A stretch of 64,000 bases of DNA from Streptococcus pseudopneumoniae (GCF_001074155.1 NZ_JUUZ01000023.1:23595-87594), one strand, 5' to 3'. Counted from the first letter of the stretch, positions 49,022 through 58,930 are shown. Notes: a model not told the origin generated them from the letters alone. Translations and numbers: made by a program.

Positions 49022-49654
49022 ATGAAAGAAATAGTATACAGAGAAGCCAGGCTAGATGAATATCAAAAAATTGGAAAAGTGTTGGCTGGTGCCTTTATGG
49101 ACTACCCTTTCATGACTCTTATCAAAGATGATTTAAAGAAACCGGAATATTACCCAGCATTCTTAGAATTGTTGTATAGCCTTTTGACCAGACTTTACAT
49201 CAAAGGAGAGACTTGTCTAGTTGCTGAACGAGATGGGGAAATCCTGGCTATCGCACTTTTACAACAAAAGGATTTTTCCATCCTATCTTATCTGTTGAAT
49301 GGTATTGTCAAGCTTTTCCGCTTTATTACCCCCCGCAATCTCTTGAAGTATCTAGATTTAGTTGATCGCTCTGAACAACATTTGAAAAAATCTGGGAACT
49401 TTGATTGGTACTTGATGATGCTAGGAGTCAACTCTTCAATCCAAAACCAAGGAATCGGGAGTGCTTTTCTACAAGAAGGTGTTGAACCTTATCTTAAATC
49501 CAAAGGCTGCAAACGCTTGGGCTTGATTACTAGTACTGAAAAAAATGTTTGTTTCTATGAAAAAAACAAGTATGAATTACTAGATTCGATGATGTTAGAA
49601 TACGGAACAAAATCTATTGGAAACTGGGCTTTTGTAAAAATCCTGGATAACTAA
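49022..49654 (+). CDS. GNAT-family N-acetyltransferase
   Basis: A 210-residue acetyltransferase. The acetyl-CoA motif is LMMLGVNSSIQNQGIGSAFLQEGVEP (QxxGxG/A type), followed by LGLITSTEKNVCFYEKNKYELL. This length and layout resemble the larger GNAT proteins sometimes annotated as antibiotic or peptide acetyltransferases; the substrate is unknown. AAGGAG is seven bases upstream of the ATG at 49022; in-frame codons before it would lie on the promoter. A palindromic operator candidate lies just upstream. Confidence 0.88.
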   Translation: MKEIVYREARLDEYQKIGKVLAGAFMDYPFMTLIKDDLKKPEYYPAFLELLYSLLTRLYIKGETCLVAERDGEILAIALLQQKDFSILSYLLNGIVKLFRFITPRNLLKYLDLVDRSEQHLKKSGNFDWYLMMLGVNSSIQNQGIGSAFLQEGVEPYLKSKGCKRLGLITSTEKNVCFYEKNKYELLDSMMLEYGTKSIGNWAFVKILDN

Positions 49655-49664
49655 TTTTAAACAT

Positions 49665-49698
49665 AAAAAAGATTGGTCTAAAAACCAATCTTTTTTTA
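49665..49698. terminator. bidirectional terminator between GNAT gene and metK
   Basis: AAAGATTGGT/ACCAATCTTT stem with A- and T-runs on both sides. Confidence 0.88.
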
Positions 49699-49700
49699 GT

Positions 49701-50891
49701 TTACTTAACGGCTTCTTTCAAAGCTTCTACTTTATCCAAGCGTTCCCATGGAAGATCAATATCTGTACGTCCCATATGTCCATAAGCCGCTGTTTGACGG
49801 TAGATTGGACGTTTGAGATCAAGCATTTGGATGATTCCTGCTGGACGAAGGTCAAAGATTTGACGCGCTGCTTTTTCAAGTTTACTTTCAGCTACTGTTC
49901 CTGTACCGAAAGTATCGATACGGACAGATACAGGTTGAGCTACCCCAATCGCGTAGGCCAATTGCACTTCTGCTTTCTTAGCAAGACCTGCAGCAACAAT
50001 GTTTTTAGCAATGTAACGAGCTGCATAAGAAGCTGAACGGTCAACCTTAGTCGCGTCCTTACCAGAGAAGGCACCACCACCATGACGTGAATAACCACCA
50101 TAGGTATCCACGATGATCTTACGACCCGTCAAACCTGAGTCCCCTTGAGGACCTCCGATAACGAAACGACCAGTTGGATTGATGAAGAATTTAGTCTCAT
50201 CGTCAAGGTACGAAGCTGGAATCACTTCTTTGATGACCTTGTTGATTACATCCTCATGGATTTGTTCATTGCTGACTTCTGGATCATGTTGGGTTGAAAT
50301 AACGACAGTGTCCACACGCACCGGTTGGTCATTTTCATCATATTCAACAGTAACTTGAGATTTAGCGTCTGGACGAAGGTAGCTAATTTCACCAGACTTA
50401 CGTAGCTCTGCTAAACGACGAACCAACTTGTGGCTGAGTGAGATTGGCAATGGCATGAGTTCTTCAGTTTCATCCACTGCAAAACCAAACATGAGACCTT
50501 GATCTCCAGCTCCAATCAAGTCAAGTGGATCTTGATCCGCATTTCCACGAACTTCTAAGGCTTCATTAACCCCTTGAGCGATATCTGGTGATTGTTCTAC
50601 CAAGGATGGGTGAACTCCTACCGTCTCCGCAGAAAAACCGTACTCTGTATTGGTATAACCGATTTCTGCAATAGTATCACGAACCACTCGGTTAATATCG
50701 ACATAAGCATTGGTTGAAATTTCACCGAAAACATGTACTGAACCAGTATAAACAGCTGTTTCAGCAGCCACGTGCGCCTCTGGATCTTGCTCTAAAATAG
50801 CATCCAAGATAGCATCTGAAATTTGGTCTGCAATCTTATCTGGATGCCCCTCAGATACAGATTCAGACGTGAATAATTTACGTTCTGACAT
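49701..50891 (-). CDS. metK: S-adenosylmethionine synthase
   Basis: Makes SAM from methionine and ATP. Conserved blocks: [20 protein letters not shown] at the N-terminus (methionine/ATP site), [10 protein letters not shown] (hexapeptide), and [23 protein letters not shown] P-loop [20 protein letters not shown] with the Lys/Asp metal residues. Length 396 residues is usual. Translation is expected to be controlled by the SMK box in its leader: the ribosome binding site GGGGGGAC is paired with an upstream GGTCCC. Confidence 0.97.
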   Translation of the reverse strand: MSERKLFTSESVSEGHPDKIADQISDAILDAILEQDPEAHVAAETAVYTGSVHVFGEISTNAYVDINRVVRDTIAEIGYTNTEYGFSAETVGVHPSLVEQSPDIAQGVNEALEVRGNADQDPLDLIGAGDQGLMFGFAVDETEELMPLPISLSHKLVRRLAELRKSGEISYLRPDAKSQVTVEYDENDQPVRVDTVVISTQHDPEVSNEQIHEDVINKVIKEVIPASYLDDETKFFINPTGRFVIGGPQGDSGLTGRKIIVDTYGGYSRHGGGAFSGKDATKVDRSASYAARYIAKNIVAAGLAKKAEVQLAYAIGVAQPVSVRIDTFGTGTVAESKLEKAARQIFDLRPAGIIQMLDLKRPIYRQTAAYGHMGRTDIDLPWERLDKVEALKEAVK

Positions 50892-50993
50892 AAAAATGTC
50901 CCCCCTTAAAAAATATTCGTTATAGAGTTACAAAGAACTGGTAGGTAGAGTATTTACAATCAATCCCACCACCTTATCGGGACCATATAACCT
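50892..50993 (-). promoter_or_regulatory. SMK box (SAM-III) riboswitch
   Basis: Minus-strand leader of metK. GGTTATA and TATAACG form the basal helix; the ribosome binding site run GGGGGGAC (50898-50905) can pair with GGTCCC (50979-50984), as in the SMK box where SAM binding shuts translation. The GUUCUUUGUAAC segment next to the basal helix is the expected junction. This is the standard arrangement on lactic-acid-bacteria metK. Confidence 0.82.
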
Positions 50994-50997
50994 AACT

Positions 50998-51003
50998 ATT
51001 ATA
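50998..51003 (-). promoter_or_regulatory. metK -10 box
   Basis: Minus-strand TGTTATAAT (extended -10, TATAAT at 50998-51003), just before the SMK box. Confidence 0.65.
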
Positions 51004-51127
51004 ACACGAATCTTTGAAAAATACTCGTATGATTGCTATTTTTGTTGCTAGGAAAATGTTTTCTAATCATAACCAAATAAAAACTCTAAAAATAGATGAG
51101 TTTCTACTTTAAGAGTGATGTTATAAA

Positions 51128-51826
51128 CTAATTATTTTCTAGATAAAATTCAAACCGTTCTCCGACGTATTGGCTCTTTACATACTCAAAAGCCGTTCCG
51201 TCATCAAAGTAAGAAACCTGAGTCAAACCTAAAATAGCATGTCCTTTTTCAACTTCTAGGTAATGAGCTATCTTTTCTTTTGCTAAACGTGCGTATATGG
51301 CCTGGTGAGATTTACCAATTCGATAACCATGCTCTTGCAAGGTTTGAAAGAAGTGCTTGGTTACTTCTTCTTTTTTGAAATTTTTGATAAATTTCTCAGG
51401 AATCGACGCCACTTCATAGACAACAGGAACCTTATCCGCATAACGAACACGCTCCATACGAATGATATTGTCAGTTGGCAGTAAACCTAGTTTAGCCACT
51501 TCTTGCTCATTTGGAATGGTTCGACGATAAGAAATCAAGTGACTAGACGGAGTTTTCCCTTGAGCTTTAACAATCTCCGTAAAACTAGTTGTTCCACGCA
51601 TTCTTTCCTGAACACGTGTGCTTGAAACAAAGGTCCCACTACCTACACGTCGTTCCAAAACCCCTTCTTCAACCAAAAGAGAGATTGCTTGACGTAAGGT
51701 CATGCGGCTAACGGCAAATTCTTCTGCTAAATCTCGCTCACTTGGAAGTCTTTCCCCAATTTTCCAACTTCCCTCATCAATGTCTTTCTTGATTTGGTCG
51801 TGGATTTTCATATAAGCTGGTAACAT
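51128..51826 (-). CDS. GntR-family (HutC-type) transcriptional regulator
   Basis: A 232-residue regulator: winged helix at the N-terminus (residues 4-70, with [42 protein letters not shown] pattern split across the helix-turn-helix and wing) and a UTRA effector domain (about 90-230). UTRA members sense sugar-phosphates, amino acids or similar ligands. It is divergent from guaA; the target is not clear, but the shared intergenic region may carry an operator. Confidence 0.9.
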   Translation of the reverse strand: MLPAYMKIHDQIKKDIDEGSWKIGERLPSERDLAEEFAVSRMTLRQAISLLVEEGVLERRVGSGTFVSSTRVQERMRGTTSFTEIVKAQGKTPSSHLISYRRTIPNEQEVAKLGLLPTDNIIRMERVRYADKVPVVYEVASIPEKFIKNFKKEEVTKHFFQTLQEHGYRIGKSHQAIYARLAKEKIAHYLEVEKGHAILGLTQVSYFDDGTAFEYVKSQYVGERFEFYLENN

Positions 51827-51966
51827 GCTTGATCACTTCTTTTCTTTATTTTTTCCATTGTACCGTAACTCATAGGGAAAAGTCAAACCGCACTTGTTTA
51901 GTTGGTAATTCTAACCCTTTTATGATAGAATATTCAAGAAGATATTTCTTTGAAGAAAGGGAAAAG

Positions 51967-53529
51967 ATGAGCAACATTTCAACTGATTTGCAAGATGTCG
52001 AAAAGATCATCGTACTGGACTATGGTAGCCAGTACAACCAACTCATCTCACGTCGTATCCGTGAGATTGGTGTCTTTTCAGAACTAAAAAGTCACAAGAT
52101 TTCGGCTGACGAAGTCCGTGCTATCAATCCTATCGGGATTGTACTTTCAGGTGGTCCAAACTCTGTTTACGAAGAAGGATCATTTGATATTGACCCAGAG
52201 ATTTTTGAACTCGGTATTCCGATTTTGGGAATCTGCTATGGTATGCAGCTATTGACTCACAAGCTTGGTGGTAAGGTTGTTCCTGCCGGCGACGCTGGTA
52301 ACCGAGAATACGGTCAATCAACATTGACTCACACAGAATCAGCTCTTTTTGCGGGTACTCCAGATGAGCAACTTGTTTTGATGAGCCACGGTGATGCTGT
52401 TACGGAAATTCCTGCTGACTTTGTTCGTACTGGAACTTCTGCAGACTGTCCTTATGCATCTATTGAAAACCCTGATAAGAAAATTTACGGTATCCAATTC
52501 CACCCAGAAGTTCGCCACTCAGTTCACGGTTATGATATTTTGCGTAACTTTGCTTTAAATATCTGTGGTGCCAAAGGTGACTGGACTATGGATAACTTCA
52601 TCGAGATGCAAATCAAACAAATCCGTGAAAAAGTTGGAGACAAACGTGTTCTCCTCGGACTTTCTGGTGGTGTTGACTCTTCTGTTGTTGGGGTTCTTCT
52701 CCAAAAAGCAATCGGCGATCAGTTGATCTGTATCTTTGTAGACCACGGTCTTCTCCGTAAAGGGGAAGCTGATCAAGTTATGGATATGCTTGGTGGTAAG
52801 TTTGGTCTCAATATCGTTAAGGCAGACGCTGCCAAACGTTTCCTTGATAAATTGGCTGGTGTATCTGATCCCGAACAAAAACGGAAGATTATCGGTAACG
52901 AGTTTGTCTATGTCTTTGACGATGAGGCAAGCAAACTAACAGATGTGAAATTCCTTGCTCAAGGGACACTCTATACTGACGTGATTGAGTCTGGTACGGA
53001 TACTGCTCAAACTATCAAGTCTCACCACAACGTTGGTGGACTTCCAGAAGACATGCAGTTTGAACTGATCGAGCCACTCAACACTCTTTACAAGGACGAA
53101 GTTCGTGCACTAGGTACTGAACTTGGCATGCCAGACCACATCGTGTGGCGCCAACCATTCCCAGGACCAGGACTTGCTATCCGTGTCATGGGAGAAATCA
53201 CTGAAGAAAAACTAGAAACTGTTCGTGAATCAGATGCTATCCTTCGTGAAGAAATCGCTAAAGCTGGCCTTGACCGCGACATCTGGCAATACTTCACTGT
53301 TAACACTGGCGTTCGTTCAGTAGGTGTTATGGGAGACGGCCGTACTTACGACTACACCATCGCTATCCGCGCTATCACTTCTATCGATGGAATGACAGCT
53401 GACTTCGCTAAGATCCCTTGGGAAGTTCTCCAAAAAATCTCAGTTCGTATCGTAAACGAAGTTGACCACGTTAACCGTATCGTCTACGATATCACAAGTA
53501 AACCACCTGCAACTGTAGAGTGGGAGTAG
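51967..53529 (+). CDS. guaA: GMP synthase (glutamine-hydrolysing)
   Basis: Converts XMP to GMP. N-terminal class I amidotransferase: nucleophile C90 in GICYGMQL, H179 and E181 in FHPEVRHS. Then an ATP-pyrophosphatase domain with the P-loop SGGVDSS at residues 233-239, and a C-terminal dimerisation domain ending KPPATVEWE. The ATG at 51967 gives 520 residues, family length; GAAAGGGAAAAG precedes it. In-frame codons upstream lie in the leader. Confidence 0.97.
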   Translation: MSNISTDLQDVEKIIVLDYGSQYNQLISRRIREIGVFSELKSHKISADEVRAINPIGIVLSGGPNSVYEEGSFDIDPEIFELGIPILGICYGMQLLTHKLGGKVVPAGDAGNREYGQSTLTHTESALFAGTPDEQLVLMSHGDAVTEIPADFVRTGTSADCPYASIENPDKKIYGIQFHPEVRHSVHGYDILRNFALNICGAKGDWTMDNFIEMQIKQIREKVGDKRVLLGLSGGVDSSVVGVLLQKAIGDQLICIFVDHGLLRKGEADQVMDMLGGKFGLNIVKADAAKRFLDKLAGVSDPEQKRKIIGNEFVYVFDDEASKLTDVKFLAQGTLYTDVIESGTDTAQTIKSHHNVGGLPEDMQFELIEPLNTLYKDEVRALGTELGMPDHIVWRQPFPGPGLAIRVMGEITEEKLETVRESDAILREEIAKAGLDRDIWQYFTVNTGVRSVGVMGDGRTYDYTIAIRAITSIDGMTADFAKIPWEVLQKISVRIVNEVDHVNRIVYDITSKPPATVEWE

Positions 53530-53540
53530 AGTTAATTAGT

Positions 53541-53582
53541 TAAAAAAAGCCTAGAAATCAATCTTTCTAAGGCTTTTTATTT
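53541..53582 (+). terminator. terminator after guaA
   Basis: AAGCCT-AGAAA/TTTCT-AGGCTT stem with T-rich tail; A7 on the left also permits use on the minus strand. Confidence 0.8.
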
Positions 53583-53625
53583 TACTTTAACAACAATTTA
53601 ACAACAAAAGTCTTAATTCCTGTAT

Positions 53626-53658
53626 CAAAAAAACAGTAAGACCACTTAGTCCTACTGT
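53626..53658 (-). terminator. terminator after the DEAD-box helicase gene
   Basis: Minus-strand CAGTAGGAC/GTCTTACTG stem followed by T7. Confidence 0.85.
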
Positions 53659-53665
53659 TTCATTT

Positions 53666-55009
53666 TTAAAACGTTTGACGCTTAGCTTTACGTTCTGCAC
53701 GTCCACGGGCACGACTTTCTGCACGCTTGGTCTTACGGCGTTTTTCATCGACAGCCCATTGGATTTTCTTCTTATAGCCTGGTTTGACTTTTTTCTTTTT
53801 CTTTTTAACTAGACCAATCATTTCGATATCCAGTTTTTCCTGTTTCTTCTCACGATTGGCACGACGATCACGGTCATAAGTGTCTTGGAATTCTCCATCT
53901 TTAACCACCTTAGGAGTAAACTTGATTCCTAATTTCTCCAACTCACGAATATCTGAGTCGTCACTTGGTTGATAGAGGGTAATGGCTGTACCTGGTAGAC
54001 CATTACGTCCAGTTCGTCCAACACGGTGGACAAAGAAGGACAAGTCTTGTGGAATAGCATCATTGATAACGTGGCTGACACCTTCGATGTCAATCCCACG
54101 CGCAGCCAGGTCAGTTGCTACGATATACTCAAAATCAAGATTTTTCACCTGATTCATGATCCGTTTGCGTTCACGAGGTGCAATATCCCCATGAATCTTA
54201 GCCACCTTTAATCCTTGAGCTGTTAGGTAGCTGTGCAATTCATCCGCACGAGTTTTTGTATTGACAAAAATCATGGCGAGATACGGCTGCATGACTTGAG
54301 TCAACTCATAAATCTGAGCGTTCTTGTCTCTACTCTTTGTCGAAATCAACCAGTTGTCAATGGTATCAGAGATAACGGTCTTGGTCTTGATTTTCTCCAT
54401 GACAGGATTGGACAGGTATTTTTTCAAGAATGGTTGCAGTTTTTGTGGAATGGTTGCTGAAAAGACCATAAACTGCAAGTCCTTAGGAAGACTACCTGCA
54501 ATCTTATCAACTGTTTCCAAGAATCCCATATCCAAGGTCATGTCAGCTTCATCTACTACAAAGGTCTTAGCCTTGTGAATAGCAAGGTCACCAGACTTGA
54601 CCAAATCATAGATACGACCTGGTGTTCCGATAACGATATGTGGTTGATTACTTGCTAATTTGTCAATCTGACGGACCTTGTCTGTACCACCAACATAGTT
54701 CACAACACGAATCTCAACATCTGAATGAGCTGCGATCTGACGAGCAGCTTGATAAATCTGAGTCGCTAATTCACGACTTGGAGCTGTGATAACTGCCTGC
54801 ACGCTATCGCTCTCTTCATCCAACTGTTGGAAAATCGGTAACAAGAAAGTATGAGTCTTACCTGAACCTGTTTTTGATTCACCAACCAAGTCACGACCTG
54901 CCAGGACAATAGGAATCAACTTTTCCTGAACCTCGGTAGGAGTCGTAAATTTCAACTCCTCCAAGGCTTTTTCTATATATTTTTTAAATTTAAATTGTGT
55001 AAATGACAT
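53666..55009 (-). CDS. DEAD-box RNA helicase
   Basis: A 447-residue ATP-dependent RNA helicase. Motifs in order: Q motif FKKYIEKALEELKFTTPTEVQ, Walker A SKTGSGKTH (near residue 43), PSRELATQ, TPGR, DEAD as VVDEADMTLDMGF, SAT, and in the second half RxAARG-like ATDLAARGIDI and HRVGRTGRNG. The C-terminal tail is Lys/Arg-rich (KKKKKKVKPGYKKK, ESRARGRAERKAKR), suiting RNA binding as in CshB-type helicases of ribosome assembly or cold response. Monocistronic. Confidence 0.94.
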   Translation of the reverse strand: MSFTQFKFKKYIEKALEELKFTTPTEVQEKLIPIVLAGRDLVGESKTGSGKTHTFLLPIFQQLDEESDSVQAVITAPSRELATQIYQAARQIAAHSDVEIRVVNYVGGTDKVRQIDKLASNQPHIVIGTPGRIYDLVKSGDLAIHKAKTFVVDEADMTLDMGFLETVDKIAGSLPKDLQFMVFSATIPQKLQPFLKKYLSNPVMEKIKTKTVISDTIDNWLISTKSRDKNAQIYELTQVMQPYLAMIFVNTKTRADELHSYLTAQGLKVAKIHGDIAPRERKRIMNQVKNLDFEYIVATDLAARGIDIEGVSHVINDAIPQDLSFFVHRVGRTGRNGLPGTAITLYQPSDDSDIRELEKLGIKFTPKVVKDGEFQDTYDRDRRANREKKQEKLDIEMIGLVKKKKKKVKPGYKKKIQWAVDEKRRKTKRAESRARGRAERKAKRQTF

Positions 55010-55120
55010 AATTTCCTCGATTCTATCTATCTACTCATTATACCATAATTTAGTCTATTACAGGGGATGGATTTCCGTCAAGAATAATACCATGAACATT
55101 TTAACAACCAAGCATACATA

Positions 55121-55156
55121 AGAAACACTCCTAGTTACGATGAACAAGGAGTGTTA
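55121..55156 (-). terminator. terminator of the siderophore operon
   Basis: Minus-strand AACACTCCT/AGGAGTGTT nine-pair stem followed by TCTT. Confidence 0.7.
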
Positions 55157-55161
55157 TAGGA

Positions 55162-55857
55162 TTAATTGAGCTTCCATTCGTCTCTCAGCCAATCACAAAA
55201 ATAGTGATAACGTTCCTTAAGAGCTTCATGATGCCCATAAGCATCAAATGTGCAATAAGTCGAAGGGACTTTCTCTGAAATCAGATCATGTATATCTCTG
55301 GCATAAATAGGAGCCTTAGACAGACGATTGGAATGATTGGCACCTTCTGTCTGACCATTTTGCAGATAAATCAGGCTTTGGCTCTGTATCAAGTCATGTT
55401 CCCTACAATATTCTGTAAAGTCTGGATACCAGAAGGAACCACAGATAGAAAAGATACAGGTCGCAGGAAGATAACTACTATAGAGACTATAGACAGCAGC
55501 AAGACCACCCAGTGAATAACCACCATAAGCAATCCTACTTTCATCTATTAAGTAGTCTTTTTTTAGAGTTGTTAGAATTCCTTGAAAGAGCTTCTGATGG
55601 TATTGGTCTACCTTCCCACCAAAGTCTGGCGCTCCTCCTTTCAAAGCTCTAGACTGCCAGGGTGTAAAGTCATCCAGACGATTTTCTGGAATCAACCCCA
55701 CCAAAATCACAGATTGGGATAGGTCTGATAAATAATCCAGTTCCCCATCGTTTAAGAGCACAACTGGGTAGGCTTGTTGAGGATCATAGTTTGAAGGAAG
55801 ACTGACCCTAACTCGAATCCCTTCCCAGTTAAACTCCTTATTTCTTGATAAAGTCAT
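55162..55857 (-). CDS. Fes/IroE-like alpha/beta-hydrolase, siderophore esterase
   Basis: A 231-residue esterase-fold protein. The nucleophile elbow is GGYSLGGLAA (serine in GYSLGG, near residue 110); a likely general-base His is in YGHHEALKERYHYF near the C-terminus, and the QxxxYPVVLLNDGE block opens the fold. Similarity is to the Esterase_D/Fes family that cleaves ferric siderophore esters or other esters. Its start overlaps the end of the binding-protein gene by 20 bases without its own ribosome binding site, so it is translationally coupled to the transporter. No N-terminal signal, so it acts in the cytoplasm after uptake. Confidence 0.82.
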   Translation of the reverse strand: MTLSRNKEFNWEGIRVRVSLPSNYDPQQAYPVVLLNDGELDYLSDLSQSVILVGLIPENRLDDFTPWQSRALKGGAPDFGGKVDQYHQKLFQGILTTLKKDYLIDESRIAYGGYSLGGLAAVYSLYSSYLPATCIFSICGSFWYPDFTEYCREHDLIQSQSLIYLQNGQTEGANHSNRLSKAPIYARDIHDLISEKVPSTYCTFDAYGHHEALKERYHYFCDWLRDEWKLN

Positions 55858-56848
55858 TGATTTTTTCAAGGGAATCAATCACTGCAGGACCGTAATCCAT
55901 CAACTCATCGTAAGAGATAGTCATGATTTTTTGATTCTTGATTGCTGGGACATTTTCCAAAACAGCATTTGCCTTCATCAAATCCACTGCTTTTTCATCT
56001 AACTTTTGATTGCGGTCGCTGGTTACATAGATAATCAACTCTGGATCCATTGATACTAGATTTTCCAAGGTCAAGCCAGAAGTTCCTGTTGCGACATTGG
56101 TATAACCAAGTTGATTGAGCAAGCTTTCCTGAAGGGCTGACTTGTAAGCACCAAAGGTTTCGTCATTGTAGGCCACCATAATCAGAGCTTTTTTCTTTTC
56201 ACCCTGTGTTTCTGGGTTAGCTTTTTTAACCGCATCGATTTTAGCTTGTAATTGCTCTGCATATTGATTAGCCTTGTCTTGAACATTAAAAATAGTACCA
56301 AGATTCTTCACATCTTCTACGATATTTCCTAAATCTTGTTGGATAGTTGATAGTGAAGCTTTTTGCGTATAAACAGGGATTTTGTTTTCATTCCAAGCAC
56401 TAATGGTTCCCATTGACTTTTCAGAAAACATCATGTTGCGTCCCATCAAGGCATCTGGTTCATAAGAAAGAACTGTTTCTTGTGAGACAGATTTTTTATC
56501 ACCAATGTGAGGGATGGCTTCAATAGCATCCTTGTATTTACCAGTTACAGCATTATCAGGATTGAGCATGCCAGCAATTTTATCTTGCAAACCGAATTCA
56601 AGTAGGATTTCAGTTGTTGAGAGGTTATTGGTGATGACCTTTTCAGGTGCCTTTTCAAAGACTTGTTCGACTTCGTTTCCTTTAGCATCATAAGTTTTGA
56701 TAGTTACAGGATAGCTGGTTTCTGTATTAGCTTTTTGACTAGCTTCTGTTGTAGCCGGTGCCGTTGCTGTTTCTTTAGATGCGTTACTACAAGCTGCCAA
56801 AGATAAGGTAGCTACTGTTACAAGTAAAATACTGAGTGTTTTTTTCAT
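55838..56848 (-). CDS. ferric-siderophore ABC transporter substrate-binding lipoprotein
   Basis: A 336-residue cluster A-type (FhuD/FecB-like) receptor. The signal peptide MKKTLSILLVTVATLSLAAC has the lipobox LAAC with C20 as the lipid-modified residue; a Thr/Ala-rich linker follows. The body has EKVITNNLSTTEILLEFGLQDKIAG and LVSMDPELIIYVTSD, with a middle helix typical of the family. I take the ATG that begins the signal; the longer in-frame start is not a signal peptide. Confidence 0.9.
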   Translation of the reverse strand: MKKTLSILLVTVATLSLAACSNASKETATAPATTEASQKANTETSYPVTIKTYDAKGNEVEQVFEKAPEKVITNNLSTTEILLEFGLQDKIAGMLNPDNAVTGKYKDAIEAIPHIGDKKSVSQETVLSYEPDALMGRNMMFSEKSMGTISAWNENKIPVYTQKASLSTIQQDLGNIVEDVKNLGTIFNVQDKANQYAEQLQAKIDAVKKANPETQGEKKKALIMVAYNDETFGAYKSALQESLLNQLGYTNVATGTSGLTLENLVSMDPELIIYVTSDRNQKLDEKAVDLMKANAVLENVPAIKNQKIMTISYDELMDYGPAVIDSLEKINDFIKK

Positions 56849-56871
56849 GTTTTTATTTTCCTTTTTAATTT

Positions 56872-57627
56872 TTATAAATAGTGAATCATGGCCTGCTGAT
56901 CTTCTGTCCAAGTTACCTTACTTTGAACGCCATAGACAGCCTGCAATGACTCGGGTGTGATGGTCTCTTTTGGAGAACCTTGGTAAACAATCTCCCCTTC
57001 TTTCATTAGGTAGAGATAGTCTGAATAGCGACAAGCTAGCTGAATATCATGCAAGACAGCTAGCACATTGATCTGAAGATTTTTGACAATGGTCAATAAG
57101 TCTAGCTGATACTTGATATCCAAATGATTGGTCGGTTCATCTAAGAGCAAGAGGGTCGGCTCTTGGGCCAAGGCGCGTGCTAACAGAACCCGCTGCTTCT
57201 CTCCTCCTGACAAAGAAGAGTAGAGTCGATTTCTCTTTTCGAGCAGATCTACCTTGACCAGCGCATCCTCAACCAAAGCAAAGTCTTTTTCTTTTTCCTT
57301 TTGCAAGAAAGCGAGATGGGGAGTTCTACCCAGCATGACAATCTCCTCAACCGTACAATCAAACTGAAGTTGATTAAACTGCGTGATGACTGCCATCTGC
57401 TTTGCCGTTTCTTTGACGCTCATCTGGTCTAGAGGCTTCCCATTTAATGAAATCAAGCCCTGATTCGGCTTTTCCTGTCGATAGAAGAGTTTCAGCAAGC
57501 TGGTCTTTCCACTTCCATTTGGTCCCAAAATAGTATGAAATTGGTCTCCCTCAAGTTTAAGTGAGACTCCTTTGAGAATCTTTTTTTCTCCGATTCCAAA
57601 GTGAATATCCTGGCACATTAAGTCCAT
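56872..57627 (-). CDS. ferric-siderophore ABC transporter ATP-binding protein
   Basis: FepC/FhuC-type ATPase of 251 residues. Walker A GPNGSGKTS (near residue 35), signature LSGGEKQRVLLARAL, Walker B LLLLDEPTNHLD and the switch histidine in LAVLHDIQLA are intact. It is one base after the permease gene and 23 bases before the lipoprotein gene, so one transcript. Confidence 0.93.
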   Translation of the reverse strand: MDLMCQDIHFGIGEKKILKGVSLKLEGDQFHTILGPNGSGKTSLLKLFYRQEKPNQGLISLNGKPLDQMSVKETAKQMAVITQFNQLQFDCTVEEIVMLGRTPHLAFLQKEKEKDFALVEDALVKVDLLEKRNRLYSSLSGGEKQRVLLARALAQEPTLLLLDEPTNHLDIKYQLDLLTIVKNLQINVLAVLHDIQLACRYSDYLYLMKEGEIVYQGSPKETITPESLQAVYGVQSKVTWTEDQQAMIHYL

Positions 57628-57628
57628 A

Positions 57629-58675
57629 TCAGACTCTCACCTCCCTTCGTCTACTTGCAACCATGTAGATAAAGAAAGGTGCACCTACTAGAGCCGTGAA
57701 AATTCCAATCGGTAGTTCAGCATTTTGAATCAAAACGCGAGCAAAGACATCTGCCCAGACGACAAAGAGGGCGCCTAGTAAGGTTGCTATCGGAAAAAGC
57801 CTTTTGTAGTTTGTTCCTACCAAACTTCGGGCCAAATGTGGTGTAATCAAACCGACAAAACCGATAATCCCACAGGTCGATACCAAGATAGCCGTCATCA
57901 CAGCTACAATCGTCACATAGAGATACCAATAAAAACGCAAGGGAATTCCCAAAGTTAAAGCAGCCTCATCTCCCATCATCATGGCATTGAAAACACGGTA
58001 TTGAGTAGAAAAAAATAAAAAGGCTATTCCCACGATTATAGTTGGCAAGGTTAAGTGACCCCATGAGGTCCCCGCTAAAGAACCCATGGTCCAAAACTTG
58101 ATGGTCATAACGCTATCAGCATTGGCCCCAATAGAGATAATAAAGTTTGAAAAAGCCAAAAATAGGGCATTCACTACCGTACCCGATAAGATTAAGCTAG
58201 AAGTTGTCATCCTACCCTGCATGGACGCAATGAGAAGAACTGCAACTGTTGCTAAAATCGCTCCTAGGAAAGAACCTAGACCAATCATAACTTTAAATCC
58301 AAGAATAATACTCAAAGTTGCTCCAAAGGTTGCCCCGGCTGAAATTCCTAATACATAGGGCTCTGCTATTGGATTGTTGACCGTTGACTGCATGACACTA
58401 CCACACATGGAAAGGCCTGCACCAACAATCAAAGCAAGAAAAACCCGTGGCAATCTCATATTCCAAACAATAGCAAGCGTAGACTTTGAAATGTCTCCTA
58501 TCTCAAAAGGAGCCCCTAACTGACTCAAAATTATCCGATAGGTATCACTCAAGCTAATTTGAACAGACCCCATAGAAACTGCCAGAAACAGAGAAATCCC
58601 CAAAGCTCCTAACAGGATAGCTAGTAAAAAACAATATCTCAGGTTTTGATGGCTTCCAGAAAATTTGGAAAGCAT
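57629..58675 (-). CDS. ferric-siderophore ABC transporter permease (FecCD type)
   Basis: A 348-residue permease with about nine to ten membrane helices. Family blocks: RLPRVFLALIVGAGLSMCGSVMQ near the N-terminus, NPIAEPYVLGISAGATFGATLS, and the coupling loop around GDEAALTLGIPL, then GIIGFVGLITPHLARSLVGTNYKRLFP. There is a single permease gene, so it must form a homodimer, unlike the two-permease pia/piu systems. The ATG giving MLSKFSGSHQ has AAAGGAGGG five bases upstream. Confidence 0.9.
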   Translation of the reverse strand: MLSKFSGSHQNLRYCFLLAILLGALGISLFLAVSMGSVQISLSDTYRIILSQLGAPFEIGDISKSTLAIVWNMRLPRVFLALIVGAGLSMCGSVMQSTVNNPIAEPYVLGISAGATFGATLSIILGFKVMIGLGSFLGAILATVAVLLIASMQGRMTTSSLILSGTVVNALFLAFSNFIISIGANADSVMTIKFWTMGSLAGTSWGHLTLPTIIVGIAFLFFSTQYRVFNAMMMGDEAALTLGIPLRFYWYLYVTIVAVMTAILVSTCGIIGFVGLITPHLARSLVGTNYKRLFPIATLLGALFVVWADVFARVLIQNAELPIGIFTALVGAPFFIYMVASRRREVRV

Positions 58676-58723
58676 GAAACCCTCCTTTAACAAAAATTAA
58701 AAATTTAGACAATTTTCATAATT

Positions 58724-58752
58724 AGTATACCACATTTCTAAATCAGGAACAA
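58724..58752 (-). promoter_or_regulatory. promoter of the siderophore operon
   Basis: Minus-strand TTGTTC (58747-58752), 17-base spacer, TATACT (58724-58729), about 50 bases before the permease start. No clear Fur or MntR box was seen. Confidence 0.65.
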
Positions 58753-58769
58753 GACTAGAAAAATACACA

Positions 58770-58798
58770 CAAAAAAAGCCCCCTGAAGTCAGAGAGCT
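58770..58798 (-). terminator. orphan terminator, minus strand
   Basis: AGCTCTCTG/CAGGGGGCT stem (with G-T pairs) and T7; no gene ends just before it. Confidence 0.7.
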
Positions 58799-58828
58799 GA
58801 TTTGAACTCGGGATTAAATCTTAGTGAA

Positions 58829-58853
58829 ACAAAAAATCTCCCCGGAGGGAGAT
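58829..58853 (-). terminator. orphan terminator, minus strand
   Basis: Perfect seven-pair ATCTCCC/GGGAGAT stem with TCCG loop, followed on the minus strand by TTTTTG. It ends the structured stretch 58870-58927, with no gene before it. Confidence 0.75.
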
Positions 58854-58869
58854 CATTCTGGTTTATTTT

Positions 58870-58927
58870 ACCTTACAGTGCTAGGAACCGTAACCGAAGA
58901 TTATACTTGAGTATATCGAGGTAAGGT
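58870..58927. repeat. structured BOX-like element
   Basis: ACCTTAC and GTAAGGT close a 58-base foldback with inner ATACTTGAGTAT. The inner sequence and the GGTAAGG motif resemble the boxA-boxC junction at 63.6 kb, so it may be a decayed BOX-type repeat. Confidence 0.4.
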
Positions 58928-58930
58928 GAC

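Noticed and set aside
55838..56911. Longer start of the siderophore-binding protein
   Set aside because: The extra 21 residues precede a perfect lipoprotein signal peptide and overlap the upstream ATPase gene; the inner ATG is the real start.
58870..58927. Riboswitch for the siderophore operon
   Set aside because: The structure is upstream of the operon promoter and separated from it by two terminators, so it cannot be in that transcript's leader.
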